This document shows positions 46,173 to 56,337 of a stretch of 58,203 nt of DNA, piece after piece. The number at the start of each line of letters is the position of its first letter. Within the stretch, counting starts at the first letter, position 1. The notes beneath the pieces were generated by a model. It was not told the origin of the DNA, did not search any database, and saw only the letters and a list, made by a program, of their open reading frames with translations. The position numbers and the translations under genes were made by a program. The DNA is from an uncultured Clostridia bacterium (GTDB lineage Bacteria; Bacillota; Clostridia; TANB77; CAG-508). Location: the NCBI GenBank assembly GCA_944393565.1, contig CALYAM010000001.1:1-58203 (forward strand), given 5' to 3'.

Positions 46173-47105
46173 ATGAATGGAGATAAAGACGTTACTATAG
46201 TAATAAAAACTTTTATTCGTATAAGCTGTATTGATAGATTGTTAGCTTCAATTGTAAAATATGCATGTGAATGTCCAATTATAATCTGCGATGATGGCTC
46301 TAATGCGACAGAAAATAAGAGCTACATATTATCTAAATACCAAAATCTTAATATAAATTACATTATTACAGAACAAAATATTGGCTTGTCTAAAGGAAGA
46401 AACATACTTGTTGAGAATGTAAAAACTAAATATTTTATTTTATGCGATGATGACTTTGTTTTTTTCAAAAAAACAAACATAAAAATGGCAAAAGAGTTAA
46501 TAAGTAGGGAAAAGCTAGATATTTTAGGAGGAGTATGCTTACATGCATATAGAGTTAACTTCGGTAGTAAACGTGAAAAAATTAGCAAATTTTTAAGGTC
46601 AATACAACGAGCAGTACATTATTATCGTAAGGTAGGTTACTCAGGTGTAATAAAAATAAATGAAAAAGATATTATTATAAAAAATGATAAGATAAATTAT
46701 AATAGTAAAAATATTATATTAACAGACATATGCGAAAATTTTTTTATAGCGAATACAAAAAAGGTAAGAGACTTAAAATGGTACGAAAAATTAAAATTAA
46801 ATGAACACGAAGATTTTTTTATTAGAGCTAAGAAAGCTGGATTTAAAATAGGTATTATTCCAACTTTAAAAGTATACCATTTGCCAGAAACTAATAGTTC
46901 ATTTAGCAAACATAGGAATAAAAATTATTATATGGATGTTTTAAAAAACAATAATATAAAAGAATTAACAATAATTAGAAATAATGTAGGGATTGTTCAA
47001 ACATATAAATTACTTGACGATGGTAGAATAGATATAAGTCAATCATATACAAAAAATTCTTTGGGAAAATTAAAAAAATTATATTATACCAAAATAAAAA
47101 AATAA
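46173..47105 (+). CDS. Glycosyltransferase family 2-like protein
   Basis: 310 residues. VTIVIKTFIRISCIDRLL, CDDGSNATE, NIGLSKGRNILVE and FILCDDDFVF fit a GT2 fold with a DDD metal site. KLNEHEDFFIRAKKAGFK resembles the acceptor-side ED motif. The RBS is AGGAGG. Confidence 0.85.
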   Translation: MNGDKDVTIVIKTFIRISCIDRLLASIVKYACECPIIICDDGSNATENKSYILSKYQNLNINYIITEQNIGLSKGRNILVENVKTKYFILCDDDFVFFKKTNIKMAKELISREKLDILGGVCLHAYRVNFGSKREKISKFLRSIQRAVHYYRKVGYSGVIKINEKDIIIKNDKINYNSKNIILTDICENFFIANTKKVRDLKWYEKLKLNEHEDFFIRAKKAGFKIGIIPTLKVYHLPETNSSFSKHRNKNYYMDVLKNNNIKELTIIRNNVGIVQTYKLLDDGRIDISQSYTKNSLGKLKKLYYTKIKK

Positions 47106-47131
47106 ACAAGTTGTTTAAAGTGGAGAGAATA

Positions 47132-48259
47132 ATGAACAATGTTAATAAAATAAAAAAATGTTCTGGCTGCGGAACGTGTACAGCAGTGTGCCCCAAAGGT
47201 ATTATCCAGATGAGATTAGATGAAGATGGTTTTTATAAGCCTGCAATTACAAATGAGCAAGATTGTATTAATTGTGGCAAATGCTTAAAGGTTTGTTCAA
47301 GTCTAAGCGAAACACCTAAGAAAAATATTATAGGCTCTTATTCAGCGAGTAGCAAAGATGACTATATAATTAAAAATTGCTCATCTGGAGGAATTGCCTA
47401 TGAAATTGCACGTTATTTAAACAAACATAACTATAATATTTGTGGCTGTGAATATAATGTTAAAGATCAGAATGCAGTTCACAAAATAGTAAAATCAATA
47501 GATGAATATGAAAAATGTATGGGGTCTAAGTATATTCAAAGTAAAACTGAAAATGCATTGCATGAAATGATAAAAGGATTAAAAAATGAAGACAAGTTTG
47601 TTTTTTTTGGGACCCCTTGCCAAGTTGCAGGTGTTTCAAAAATGGCTATTCAAAATAACATTAGAGAAAAAATTGTATTAGTAGATTTTTTTTGCCATGG
47701 CATACCATCTTATTTCTTATGGAAGAATTACTTAAATTTTATAAAAGAAAATAAGAAGCTATGTAATATACAAAAAGTAAATTTTAGAGACAAAAATAAA
47801 GGATGGCATGAATATACACTTACCACAGCTGACGGAAACACAAATGTCTTTTCTCAATCATTAACAGAGGGAAATTGGTTTTTTAAATTTTTATTATCGG
47901 ATGTTTGCCTGAACGATGTATGCTATGATTGCAAATTCAGAGCAGATCAATCATTTGCGGATATAAGAGTCGGTGACTTATGGTGTAAAAAATATATGAG
48001 TGATAGGAGAGGAATGTCAGCAGTTCTCACTTTTACTGAGATAGGAGATAAAATAATAAAAGAACTTTCAAATGTGTGTAAAATAGATCAAGAAGCAACA
48101 GAAATTGTAATTGAAGAACAAATAAAAAGTACTATTCCAATACCGACATTTAGGAAAAGCATAATAAAAGATTTAAAAAATAATAAAAGCTTTCCGAAAA
48201 TATATTATCAAAAAGTAATTCCATCTAAAATAATAAAAAAATTGAAAGGAGAAAATTAG
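47132..48259 (+). CDS. FrhB-like Fe-S protein with N-terminal 2x[4Fe-4S] ferredoxin domain (first copy)
   Basis: 375 residues from ATG 47132 (GGAGAG upstream). Two ferredoxin clusters (CSGCGTCTAVCPKG and CINCGKCLKVCSS), then the coenzyme F420 hydrogenase/dehydrogenase β-subunit-like domain with SSGGIAYEIA, FFGTPCQVAG and RVGDLWC. Such proteins occur beside pyruvyl transferases in polysaccharide loci; the reaction there is not established. A second copy lies at 52125. Confidence 0.86.
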   Translation: MNNVNKIKKCSGCGTCTAVCPKGIIQMRLDEDGFYKPAITNEQDCINCGKCLKVCSSLSETPKKNIIGSYSASSKDDYIIKNCSSGGIAYEIARYLNKHNYNICGCEYNVKDQNAVHKIVKSIDEYEKCMGSKYIQSKTENALHEMIKGLKNEDKFVFFGTPCQVAGVSKMAIQNNIREKIVLVDFFCHGIPSYFLWKNYLNFIKENKKLCNIQKVNFRDKNKGWHEYTLTTADGNTNVFSQSLTEGNWFFKFLLSDVCLNDVCYDCKFRADQSFADIRVGDLWCKKYMSDRRGMSAVLTFTEIGDKIIKELSNVCKIDQEATEIVIEEQIKSTIPIPTFRKSIIKDLKNNKSFPKIYYQKVIPSKIIKKLKGEN

Positions 48260-48261
48260 CC

Positions 48262-49356
48262 GTGAAGGTATCAATATTATCAATGCAAAGAGTAGTTAAT
48301 TATGGTTCTTTCTTACAAGCATATGCATTAAAAAAGGTACTAGAATCAAAGCAAAATAGTGTTTCTTTTGTTGATATTTTGCCTGGAAAGAAATTAGAAG
48401 CAATTGAAAGCTCAAATAGAAAAAAAAGATATATGAGTTTACTCAAAAGAGATATTAGACAAATATTAGGTCAAAGAAAACAGAAAAAAAAGTTTAGCAA
48501 AGTTTACAATGAATTTGCAAAAAAGTACTTAAAATTATCAGATGAAAAAATATTTGATATTAAAAGTGATATTTCTATAATAGGTAGTGATGAAGTTTTT
48601 AACTGTGCTTGCCCATCACCATGGGGATTTACTACTCAATTATTTGGAGAGAACATAACTGCCAATAAAATAGTTACATATGCTGCATCATGCGGGTCAA
48701 CTAAGATAGAAGATATAAATAGATTTAATTTACAAGAAGATATAAAGAATGCCTTAAAAAATGTAAATGAAATTTCAGTGAGAGATGAAAATACTTATAA
48801 TGTAATAAGTGCACTTACTAATAAAACAATAGCAAATGTACTAGACCCTACATTTTTATATAATTATGAAGAAGAAATTAATAATATTAAAGTTAGTGAG
48901 GAAAACTTTATTATTCTTTATGCATATCCAGCTAGATTTTTAGACAAAAGAGAGGTGGATGCTGTTAAAAACTTTGCTAGAGAAAAAAACAAGAAAATTA
49001 TTGCAATTGGATTTTATCAATATTGGTGTGACAAAAATTTAATATTAAATCCTTTTGAGTTTTTAGCCTATATAAAAAAGGCAGATTATATAATAACAGA
49101 CACTTTTCATGGAACAGTATTTTCAATTAAATATAATAAAAACTTTTGTACTTTTGTAAGAGAATCTAATAAAAATAAATTAGATGACTTGCTAAACAAA
49201 TTTAATTTGCAATCAAGAAAAATTGAAGATGTTAATAATATGAAGAAAGTATTAAACACACAAATTGATTATAATAATGTTAATAAAATTATTCAGGCAA
49301 AAAAAGATCAATCAATAGAATTTTTAGAAAATGCTATGCAAGGAGTAAAAGAATGA
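48262..49356 (+). CDS. Polysaccharide pyruvyl transferase family protein (first)
   Basis: 364 residues, GTG start with AAAGGAG. VVNYGSFLQAYAL, IIGSDEVFNC, TYAASCG and TDTFHGTVFSIKY are typical of the CsaB/WcaK family, which adds ketal pyruvate to sugars. It lies 2 nt after the FrhB-like gene. Confidence 0.86.
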   Translation: MKVSILSMQRVVNYGSFLQAYALKKVLESKQNSVSFVDILPGKKLEAIESSNRKKRYMSLLKRDIRQILGQRKQKKKFSKVYNEFAKKYLKLSDEKIFDIKSDISIIGSDEVFNCACPSPWGFTTQLFGENITANKIVTYAASCGSTKIEDINRFNLQEDIKNALKNVNEISVRDENTYNVISALTNKTIANVLDPTFLYNYEEEINNIKVSEENFIILYAYPARFLDKREVDAVKNFAREKNKKIIAIGFYQYWCDKNLILNPFEFLAYIKKADYIITDTFHGTVFSIKYNKNFCTFVRESNKNKLDDLLNKFNLQSRKIEDVNNMKKVLNTQIDYNNVNKIIQAKKDQSIEFLENAMQGVKE

Positions 49357-50606
49357 AAATATTATTAAATCATATAACAAATACATATAATTATGGCAGC
49401 ATGATGATGGCGGAAAATGTTATTACATATTTAAAACAATATTTAGGAAAAGATGAGATAGAATTTTATACAGATTGCAAAACGGAACAAGACATTTCTA
49501 GGCTAAAGCAGGCAACTAAATATGAAAAAATATATAAAGACACTATAATATGCAAAAATGCAAAAGGAAAAATTGGCATACTCAAAAATATTCTTTTAAA
49601 TGGAATTTATAACAAAAAGGCAAGCAGATATTATGATTTGATTATTGTACTAGGTGGAGACGATTTTTCTGAAATTTACATAAAAAGTTGGATTGGAAAA
49701 ATTCTAGCAACAAAAGAAATATTGGATTTAAAAAAACTAAACAGTAGAAAAAATGTTATTCTTTTAGGTCAAACAGTAGGCCCTTATACAGGCATAAGAA
49801 AAAAAATTGCCAAGAAAGTATTTAGCAAAATAAAATTGTATACAAGAGATGATATTAATTTAGAAACTATGAAAAAAGAATATGGAATTAATGCGATTCC
49901 ATCTAGAGATTTAGCATTCCTAAATTTAGCTAGACAAGATGAAGAAATTAAAAGAAAAAATGAAATTCTAAATAAATATGGTTTAATAGAGGAAGAATAC
50001 ATTACTATTGTTGGCACACAACTAATAGATAAATATTGCTCAGATACAGAAACTTTTGTTAAACAATTTATTAATATAATTAAGGCTGTGCAAAGTATTT
50101 ACAAAGGAAAAAAAATGCTTTGGTTATCGCATGTTACAACAGAACCATATAGATATTCAGACAATTACCTATTAAAATTAATAAATGATTGTGATGACTT
50201 TGCAGATAAAAATATGACAATAGTAAAAGAACCAATACTGCCTGTGGATGCCAGAATATTGCTTGGATCTGGTTATTTAACAATTACTTGCAGAATGCAC
50301 GCAGCTGTTTCAACTTTTCAAATGATAAAACCAGCTATCTGCTTATCATACAGCCCTAAATATAGAGGTGTTATAGCTGATGGATTAGATATGGATGAGT
50401 TAGTTATTGAAGCAAAAAATGACAAGCTGTGGCAAACAGAAATAGTTGATGTAGTAATTGATAAAGTGCAATATGTAGAAAAAAACAGGGAAGATATAAT
50501 AAATAAAATACACAAAAATGTAAACAGATGTAAAACTGCTGCAGAAGAAACATTAAAAGAAATTTCAAAAGATTTATTAGGGAGTGCTAATAGTGAAAGT
50601 AAATGA
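49353..50606 (+). CDS. Polysaccharide pyruvyl transferase family protein (second)
   Basis: 417 residues, ATGA overlap with the previous gene. NYGSMMMAENVITYL, IIVLGGDDFSE, LLGQTVGPYTG and TCRMHAAVSTFQM are family motifs. Its N-terminal half differs from the first copy, so it is not a recent duplicate. It may modify another residue of the repeat unit. Confidence 0.82.
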   Translation: MKILLNHITNTYNYGSMMMAENVITYLKQYLGKDEIEFYTDCKTEQDISRLKQATKYEKIYKDTIICKNAKGKIGILKNILLNGIYNKKASRYYDLIIVLGGDDFSEIYIKSWIGKILATKEILDLKKLNSRKNVILLGQTVGPYTGIRKKIAKKVFSKIKLYTRDDINLETMKKEYGINAIPSRDLAFLNLARQDEEIKRKNEILNKYGLIEEEYITIVGTQLIDKYCSDTETFVKQFINIIKAVQSIYKGKKMLWLSHVTTEPYRYSDNYLLKLINDCDDFADKNMTIVKEPILPVDARILLGSGYLTITCRMHAAVSTFQMIKPAICLSYSPKYRGVIADGLDMDELVIEAKNDKLWQTEIVDVVIDKVQYVEKNREDIINKIHKNVNRCKTAAEETLKEISKDLLGSANSESK

Positions 50607-52128
50607 ACTTAAAATTGGTGCAATATTATCATACGTTTTATTGGGGCTAAAGACAATTGAAGGAATTGTTTTTACACCATTTCTTACTAAATGCCTTGGG
50701 CAAAGCGAATATGGGCTATATTCGCTTGTTGCTTCTATTATAGGCTATCTAACTGTATTAGATTTCGGGTTTGGGAATGCCATTATTATATATACTACTA
50801 GATATAAAACAAAAAATGAAAAAGAAAAAGAATATAAATTAAATGGAATGTTTACAATTATATACACCTTTATTGGAATAATTGCCGCTGGAATTGGAAT
50901 TTTACTTTACCAAAATGTTGAGGCTATGTTTGGATCAACAATGACTGCATATGAGATAGAAAAAGCAAAAATTATGCTTTTAATATTAACTTTAAACTTA
51001 GCAATTACATTTCCTTTTACAATATTTTCTTCTATTATTACAGCTTATGAGAAATTTGTTTTTGCTAAGTTAATCAACATTTTCAGAACAATTTTAACTC
51101 CGATAATTATGGTTGCATTATTGTTATATGGCTATAAATCTGTAGCATTAGTAATTGTTACAACTGCTGTAAACATAATATGCCTACTTATCAACGCTGT
51201 TTATTGCTTTAAAAAATTAAAAATAAAAATACATTTTGGCAAATTTGATTTTTCATTGCTAAAAGAAATTTCTATTTACTCTTTCTTTATTTTTTTAGGA
51301 ATAATTATGGATAAAATAAATTGGAATCTTGATCAGTTTATTCTTGGTGCAATTGTAGGAACTACAGCTGTTGCTATATATAATGTTGCATCACAATTTT
51401 CAACAATTTACCAATCTTTTTCAACGGCTATTAGTGGTGTTATGCTTCCTAAAATTACAAAAATGATATCCAGCAAAGCAACAAATGAAGAAATATCTGA
51501 TATATTTATAAGAACTGGGAGAATACAGTATATAATAATGGGGCTTGTAATAACTGGATTTATAATATTTGGTATGCCATTTATAACATCATTTTTTGGC
51601 GAACAATATTACCAATCATATTACATTGCATGTATTTTAATGATACCTGTTACTATACCATTAATTCAAAATGTTGGAATAAGCATTATGCAAGCCAAAA
51701 ATATGCACAAATTTAGAACAATTTCATATTTGCTAATTGCAATCGGAAATGTTATAATAAGTATACCGCTTGCGAAATTATATTCTGGGGTAGGTGCTGC
51801 AATAGGAACTGCAATTTCTTTAATAATTGGCGCAATTATTACGATGAATATCTATTATTACAAAAGGGTGCATATAAATATACCTAAATTTTGGAAAGAA
51901 ATTGCGAAAATGTCTATGCCAGTTTTAATATCACTAATTATTGGAATTGTGTGTATAAATTATATAGGATTTCATAGTAAAATAATACTTTTCTTGGAAA
52001 TGATTGTATACTGCATAATATATTTTATTTTAATATGGAAATTTGGTATGAACAAATATGAAAAGGAAATTTTTTCAAAACCTTTAAAACTAATAAAAGG
52101 CAAAATTAAAGTAGGAGAAAACCCATGA
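50593..52128 (+). CDS. Wzx-type oligosaccharide flippase
   Basis: 511 residues from GTG 50593, chosen for GGGAG 8 nt upstream; GTG 50584 is an alternative. About 12-14 membrane helices of the MOP superfamily, with FLTKCLGQSEYGLYSLV and DFGFGNAIIIY near the start. It flips lipid-linked repeat units to the outer face. It overlaps the previous gene's end slightly. Confidence 0.92.
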   Translation: MKVNELKIGAILSYVLLGLKTIEGIVFTPFLTKCLGQSEYGLYSLVASIIGYLTVLDFGFGNAIIIYTTRYKTKNEKEKEYKLNGMFTIIYTFIGIIAAGIGILLYQNVEAMFGSTMTAYEIEKAKIMLLILTLNLAITFPFTIFSSIITAYEKFVFAKLINIFRTILTPIIMVALLLYGYKSVALVIVTTAVNIICLLINAVYCFKKLKIKIHFGKFDFSLLKEISIYSFFIFLGIIMDKINWNLDQFILGAIVGTTAVAIYNVASQFSTIYQSFSTAISGVMLPKITKMISSKATNEEISDIFIRTGRIQYIIMGLVITGFIIFGMPFITSFFGEQYYQSYYIACILMIPVTIPLIQNVGISIMQAKNMHKFRTISYLLIAIGNVIISIPLAKLYSGVGAAIGTAISLIIGAIITMNIYYYKRVHINIPKFWKEIAKMSMPVLISLIIGIVCINYIGFHSKIILFLEMIVYCIIYFILIWKFGMNKYEKEIFSKPLKLIKGKIKVGENP

Positions 52129-53315
52129 TAGTTGAGAAAATAAAATGTACAGGATGTGGAGCCTGTGTTAACATATGCCCTAAGGATTGTATTAAATTAG
52201 AGCAAGACAAAGAAGGTTTTTTGTACCCAAAAATAGACGAAGAAAAATGCATTAACTGTGGACTTTGTAGAAAAATCTGCCCATCAATTAATTATAAGGA
52301 ACAAGCAAAAACGAAAGAACGATTTAAAGAGCCTGTAGTTATGGCAGCGTTTACTAATCAAAACCTGATAAGATTAGACAGCACTTCTGGAGGCATTTTT
52401 ACAGAACTTGCAAAAGTATTTCTTAATGAAAACGAATATGTCTGTGGAGCTATTTATGATGAAAATTGGTTAGTTAAGCATATAGTAACAAATAAATTGG
52501 AAGATTTAGAAAAGCTAAGAAGCTCGAAATATTTACAAAGTAGAACAGAATTTACATTTCAAGAAATAAAAGAAAAACTAAATGAAGGCAAAAAAGTATT
52601 TGTGTGTGGAACACCATGCCAAATTAGTGGACTTTACGCATATTTAGGAAATGATTATGACAATTTAATTACATGTGACTTTATATGCAGAGGTGTAAAC
52701 TCACCAAAAATATTTTTAGGCTATATAGAAAATTTGCAGAAAAAGTGGAACTCTAAGATAAAAAATATAAAATTTAAAAATAAAACAAAAGGATGGCATA
52801 ATTTTTCAACAAAAATTGATTTTGAAAATGGAAAAACATACATTGGAAGCAGATATACAGATAGCTATATGGTTGGCTACCTTAACTATAATTGTTTCAT
52901 AAGACCATGTTGCTATGAATGCCAATACAAAGAGTTGCCACGAGTTGCGGATATAACACTTGCAGACTTTTGGGGAATTGAACTTATAAGTCCAGAAATG
53001 GATAATGATACAGGAACATCTTTGGTTTTATTAAATTCCAAAAAAGGTTATGAATTATTTAATAAAATAAAAAGCTTTATTACATATAAAGAAAGCTCTA
53101 TAAAAGATGCTATGAAAGGAAATGCATGCTTATTTAACTCAGTAGAAAAAAAGGAAAATCGTGATAAAGTGTTTGAGAATATAGACAAATATTCATATGA
53201 AAAACTGAGCAAATGCTTTTTCCCAAAACCAACGGGAATTAAATTTATAAAATTAAAATTAAGATTATATATTATAGAGCTAAAAAAGAGAGTAAAGGTG
53301 GTATTAAAGAAATGA
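52125..53315 (+). CDS. FrhB-like Fe-S protein with ferredoxin domain (second copy)
   Basis: 396 residues, ATGA overlap with the flippase. Two [4Fe-4S] motifs ([15 protein letters not shown] and [13 protein letters not shown]), then [22 protein letters not shown] and [10 protein letters not shown]. Same family as 47132 but clearly diverged. Two copies in one locus suggest two redox or modification steps. Confidence 0.86.
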   Translation: MIVEKIKCTGCGACVNICPKDCIKLEQDKEGFLYPKIDEEKCINCGLCRKICPSINYKEQAKTKERFKEPVVMAAFTNQNLIRLDSTSGGIFTELAKVFLNENEYVCGAIYDENWLVKHIVTNKLEDLEKLRSSKYLQSRTEFTFQEIKEKLNEGKKVFVCGTPCQISGLYAYLGNDYDNLITCDFICRGVNSPKIFLGYIENLQKKWNSKIKNIKFKNKTKGWHNFSTKIDFENGKTYIGSRYTDSYMVGYLNYNCFIRPCCYECQYKELPRVADITLADFWGIELISPEMDNDTGTSLVLLNSKKGYELFNKIKSFITYKESSIKDAMKGNACLFNSVEKKENRDKVFENIDKYSYEKLSKCFFPKPTGIKFIKLKLRLYIIELKKRVKVVLKK

Positions 53316-53935
53316 ATATTTTTAAAGTTAATTTTATAGACTTACTATTAATTAATCTAAGAAAAAATACGAATTCTGCGATAACAAAAAAGAAATTAAT
53401 ATTACCATTTAAATATTGCAGAACTGTAATTTCAAAATCTGCAGTGATAAAATGTAATAATACTTTAATCTTAGGCTATAAGGAGAATAAAAAGTCAAAA
53501 CAAGAAACTAGATTAAGCCTGGGCAGCAAATCAAATATGACAATAAATGGAGCATTTACGGCTTATTCAGGAAGTGATATACGAGTTTTTGATGGAGGAG
53601 AGCTAACAATAGGAAGTGGTTACTGTACTTGTGGTGTGCAAATTGTTTGCAAGAAAAAAATAACAATTGGAAATAATGTTGCAATAGCCAGAGATGTAAT
53701 TATAAGAGATAATGATGCACATGAAATTTTAGAGAAAGATCACAAGTCTGTTAAAGAAGTTACTATAGGAAATAATGTATGGATTGGTAATAGAGCTATG
53801 ATTATGAAAGGAGTACATATTGGAGATGGTGCTATTGTTGCAGCTGGTGCCATTGTAACAAAAGATGTACCACCTAATACAATGGTTGCTGGTGTACCGG
53901 CAAAAGTAATAAAAGAAAATGTAATGTGGAAATAA
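53312..53935 (+). CDS. Hexapeptide-repeat acyltransferase
   Basis: 207 residues, ATGA overlap. The C-terminal left-handed β-helix ([41 protein letters not shown], then PAKVI) is typical of maltose/galactoside-type O-acetyltransferases. It probably acetylates the exopolysaccharide. Last gene of the EPS operon. Confidence 0.88.
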   Translation: MNIFKVNFIDLLLINLRKNTNSAITKKKLILPFKYCRTVISKSAVIKCNNTLILGYKENKKSKQETRLSLGSKSNMTINGAFTAYSGSDIRVFDGGELTIGSGYCTCGVQIVCKKKITIGNNVAIARDVIIRDNDAHEILEKDHKSVKEVTIGNNVWIGNRAMIMKGVHIGDGAIVAAGAIVTKDVPPNTMVAGVPAKVIKENVMWK

Positions 53936-53938
53936 AAT

Positions 53939-53980
53939 AAAACAGCTAATTTAAGTGTAACATACGTAATTAGCTGTTTT
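53939..53980. terminator. Bidirectional terminator ending the EPS operon
   Basis: AAAACAGCTAAT (53939-53950) and ATTAGCTGTTTT (53969-53980) are exact complements with A-rich and T-rich flanks. It can serve both the plus-strand EPS operon and the convergent epimerase gene. Confidence 0.85.
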
Positions 53981-54020
53981 ATTATACTTGAAAAAAGCTT
54001 AATAGATATAATTGCAGTAA

Positions 54021-55196
54021 TTATTTGTTTCTTTTACTTTTAATGATTCGCATAATTTTTTTAAATCCTCTTGTAAATAGATTTATAATATTATAAATAG
54101 CATAAAGAAAATCATATCTACAAAATGTATATATTATTTTTTCTTTAAAAGTTTGTGATGGTGAGTGAACTTTATTGGTTAAAGAATTTTTATCTATATA
54201 AGTAGGCAAATTTTTCTTATAGTACTTAGATATTAAATTATCAATTCTTGCATCCCATTTATAATCAATTTTGCGCATGTAATCATTTTCTTTATAAAAT
54301 TGAATAGTTTCACGGATTCCTTCTTTGAATGTTGTATTGGCTTTGAAATTAGAAACCACAGATTTAATTTTGCTATTATCGAATATCATATTTCTGCCTT
54401 TGTCACCTGAAATTACTTCTTTCAATTCAGGCATTTCTTTGAATATAAAAGATGAAGGAATGTCAGCTATAATGGGCTCTTTCCCTAATGCAGAACCTAT
54501 ATCAAGTAATGCTTCACGCCACGTTAATGTATGGTCTGTTGTAATATGAAAATCATTCTGATAGGCTTTTTCGTTTCCAAATAATCCAACGATGCCAACG
54601 GCAAAGTCTTTTGTATTTGTTAATGTACATGTGGCTTTACCTCCATCCCACAATAAAATAGGCTTACCAATTAAAATACGATTGGCCAATGACCAATGTT
54701 TGTCATGTGGAATTATAGCAAACGGAATACGTGTTTTTCCATATGTAACATATGGTCGAACAATAGTATATTTTTGCTTATATAAATTATAATTGTCTGC
54801 AAGTAATTTTTCACATTCAATTTTATTCTGAGCATATGACCAATTAGAATTTCCAAGAGGAGTATTTTCAGTAATTATGTTAGCATCTTGATAAGCTGTT
54901 GCTGAGGAAATAAAAATGAATTGATTACATTTAAAATTAAAAATTGATAATGTGGATTTTAGTTGTTCGACATTATAAGAAAGGAAATCTACTACTACAT
55001 CAAAATACATATCTTTAATTTTTTCTTGAACTTCTTTGACATTTCTTATATCAGCAATTATAATTTTTGCATTGGGAGGGAAAAACTGTTTCTTTGAACC
55101 TCTATTTAAAAGATAAACCTCCATGCCAATACTAAGTGCATAGTTTGCAATATCAGTACTTAAGACACCGGTTCCACCAGTTAATAAAACTCTCAT
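54021..55196 (-). CDS. NAD-dependent epimerase/dehydratase
   Basis: 391 residues, minus strand. The MRVLLTGGTGVLSTDIANYA start is an SDR nucleotide-binding motif (GGTGxxS). VDFLSYNVEQL, the SSATAY segment and YAQNKIECE (YxxxK) follow. The C-terminal ~70 residues are basic and may bind the membrane. It is convergent with the EPS operon and may act on its sugars. Confidence 0.85.
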   Translation of the reverse strand: MRVLLTGGTGVLSTDIANYALSIGMEVYLLNRGSKKQFFPPNAKIIIADIRNVKEVQEKIKDMYFDVVVDFLSYNVEQLKSTLSIFNFKCNQFIFISSATAYQDANIITENTPLGNSNWSYAQNKIECEKLLADNYNLYKQKYTIVRPYVTYGKTRIPFAIIPHDKHWSLANRILIGKPILLWDGGKATCTLTNTKDFAVGIVGLFGNEKAYQNDFHITTDHTLTWREALLDIGSALGKEPIIADIPSSFIFKEMPELKEVISGDKGRNMIFDNSKIKSVVSNFKANTTFKEGIRETIQFYKENDYMRKIDYKWDARIDNLISKYYKKNLPTYIDKNSLTNKVHSPSQTFKEKIIYTFCRYDFLYAIYNIINLFTRGFKKIMRIIKSKRNK

Positions 55197-55344
55197 ATAA
55201 TGGACCTCATTTCATATAAAAATTTATTTTTATATATCATTTTATTATTGTTTTGTCAAACGTACTAACAATTAAATATTTTAACATAAAAATGATTGAA
55301 ATAAAAAAAGAAGTTGTGTATAATAAAAAAAATGGGTGAAGAAT

Positions 55345-56328
55345 ATGAAAAAAATATCTATTGTATTAAGCATTATAATTGCAATTGCAATACTTTTGGG
55401 AATACTGTTTGGAAAATTCGTATCAAGTAAATTGTCAAATTTAAATAAAAAAGAGCTAGATGAGACAGACTTAAGTGTTAACAAGGAAGTATACAGCCTA
55501 GTTTCAGATCATTTAACAAAATCAGAATACAAAGATGTAAAAAATGTTGTATTATTTGGTTCTGATTCGGAAAGTATAGGCGATCCTCCACAAGGAAGGA
55601 GCGATACTATAATAATTATATCAATTAATCCTAAATTTAAATCCCTAAAAATGATAAGTATTCCAAGAGACACTTATGTAGAAATAGAAGGACATGGTAA
55701 AAATAAAATAAACCATGCATATGCATGGGGACAAGAGCAATTGGCAATTAAAACAATAAACTATAATTTTGGTTTGAATTTAACAGAATACATTTCCATA
55801 GATTTTTCGGGATTAATTCATATAATAAATGATATTGGAGGAATTGAATTACAAATATCTAAAGCAGAAATGGATTTTATAAATATGGAGTCAAAGATTG
55901 CTTATAATGCGTCAGGTAACACACCAAAAAAAATCACATCATATGGTACTGTTAAATTAGATGGCGAACAAGCACTAACACATTCTAGAAACAGAACCGT
56001 AGGAGATGATTTTGCAAGAGCAGAAAGGCAAAGAGAAGTTTTGCAAGCTATTATGAATAAAATATCTAAAATGGATATAGGTGAAATAATGTCTATGCTA
56101 GATATGTTTTTAAAAGAAGTAACAACTAATATTAATGTTACAGAATATATTGGAACAATTACAGAAATACTATTAAATAAAAACACCTATTTGAACAATG
56201 TTATATCTGCCCAAGTACCAAGCAAGGATATTGCAAAAGGTGAATATATTAATGGAATATACTATTTTGTTCCTTCAGATAAAGAAAAAATGAAAGAAGA
56301 AATAATAGAGTATTTATACTTAAACTAG
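55345..56328 (+). CDS. LCP (LytR-CpsA-Psr) family ligase 1
   Basis: 327 residues from ATG 55345. A membrane helix (about 3-24), then GSDSESIGDPPQGRSDTIIIISI, PRDTYVEIEGHGKNKINHAYAWG, a DFSGLIHIINDIGG segment and LTHSRNRTVGDDFARAERQREVL. LCP enzymes attach polysaccharide from lipid carriers to peptidoglycan. At the place where the paralogue needs a shift this gene has GGA CAA GAG and stays in frame. Confidence 0.93.
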   Translation: MKKISIVLSIIIAIAILLGILFGKFVSSKLSNLNKKELDETDLSVNKEVYSLVSDHLTKSEYKDVKNVVLFGSDSESIGDPPQGRSDTIIIISINPKFKSLKMISIPRDTYVEIEGHGKNKINHAYAWGQEQLAIKTINYNFGLNLTEYISIDFSGLIHIINDIGGIELQISKAEMDFINMESKIAYNASGNTPKKITSYGTVKLDGEQALTHSRNRTVGDDFARAERQREVLQAIMNKISKMDIGEIMSMLDMFLKEVTTNINVTEYIGTITEILLNKNTYLNNVISAQVPSKDIAKGEYINGIYYFVPSDKEKMKEEIIEYLYLN

Positions 56329-56337
56329 GAGGTAAAA

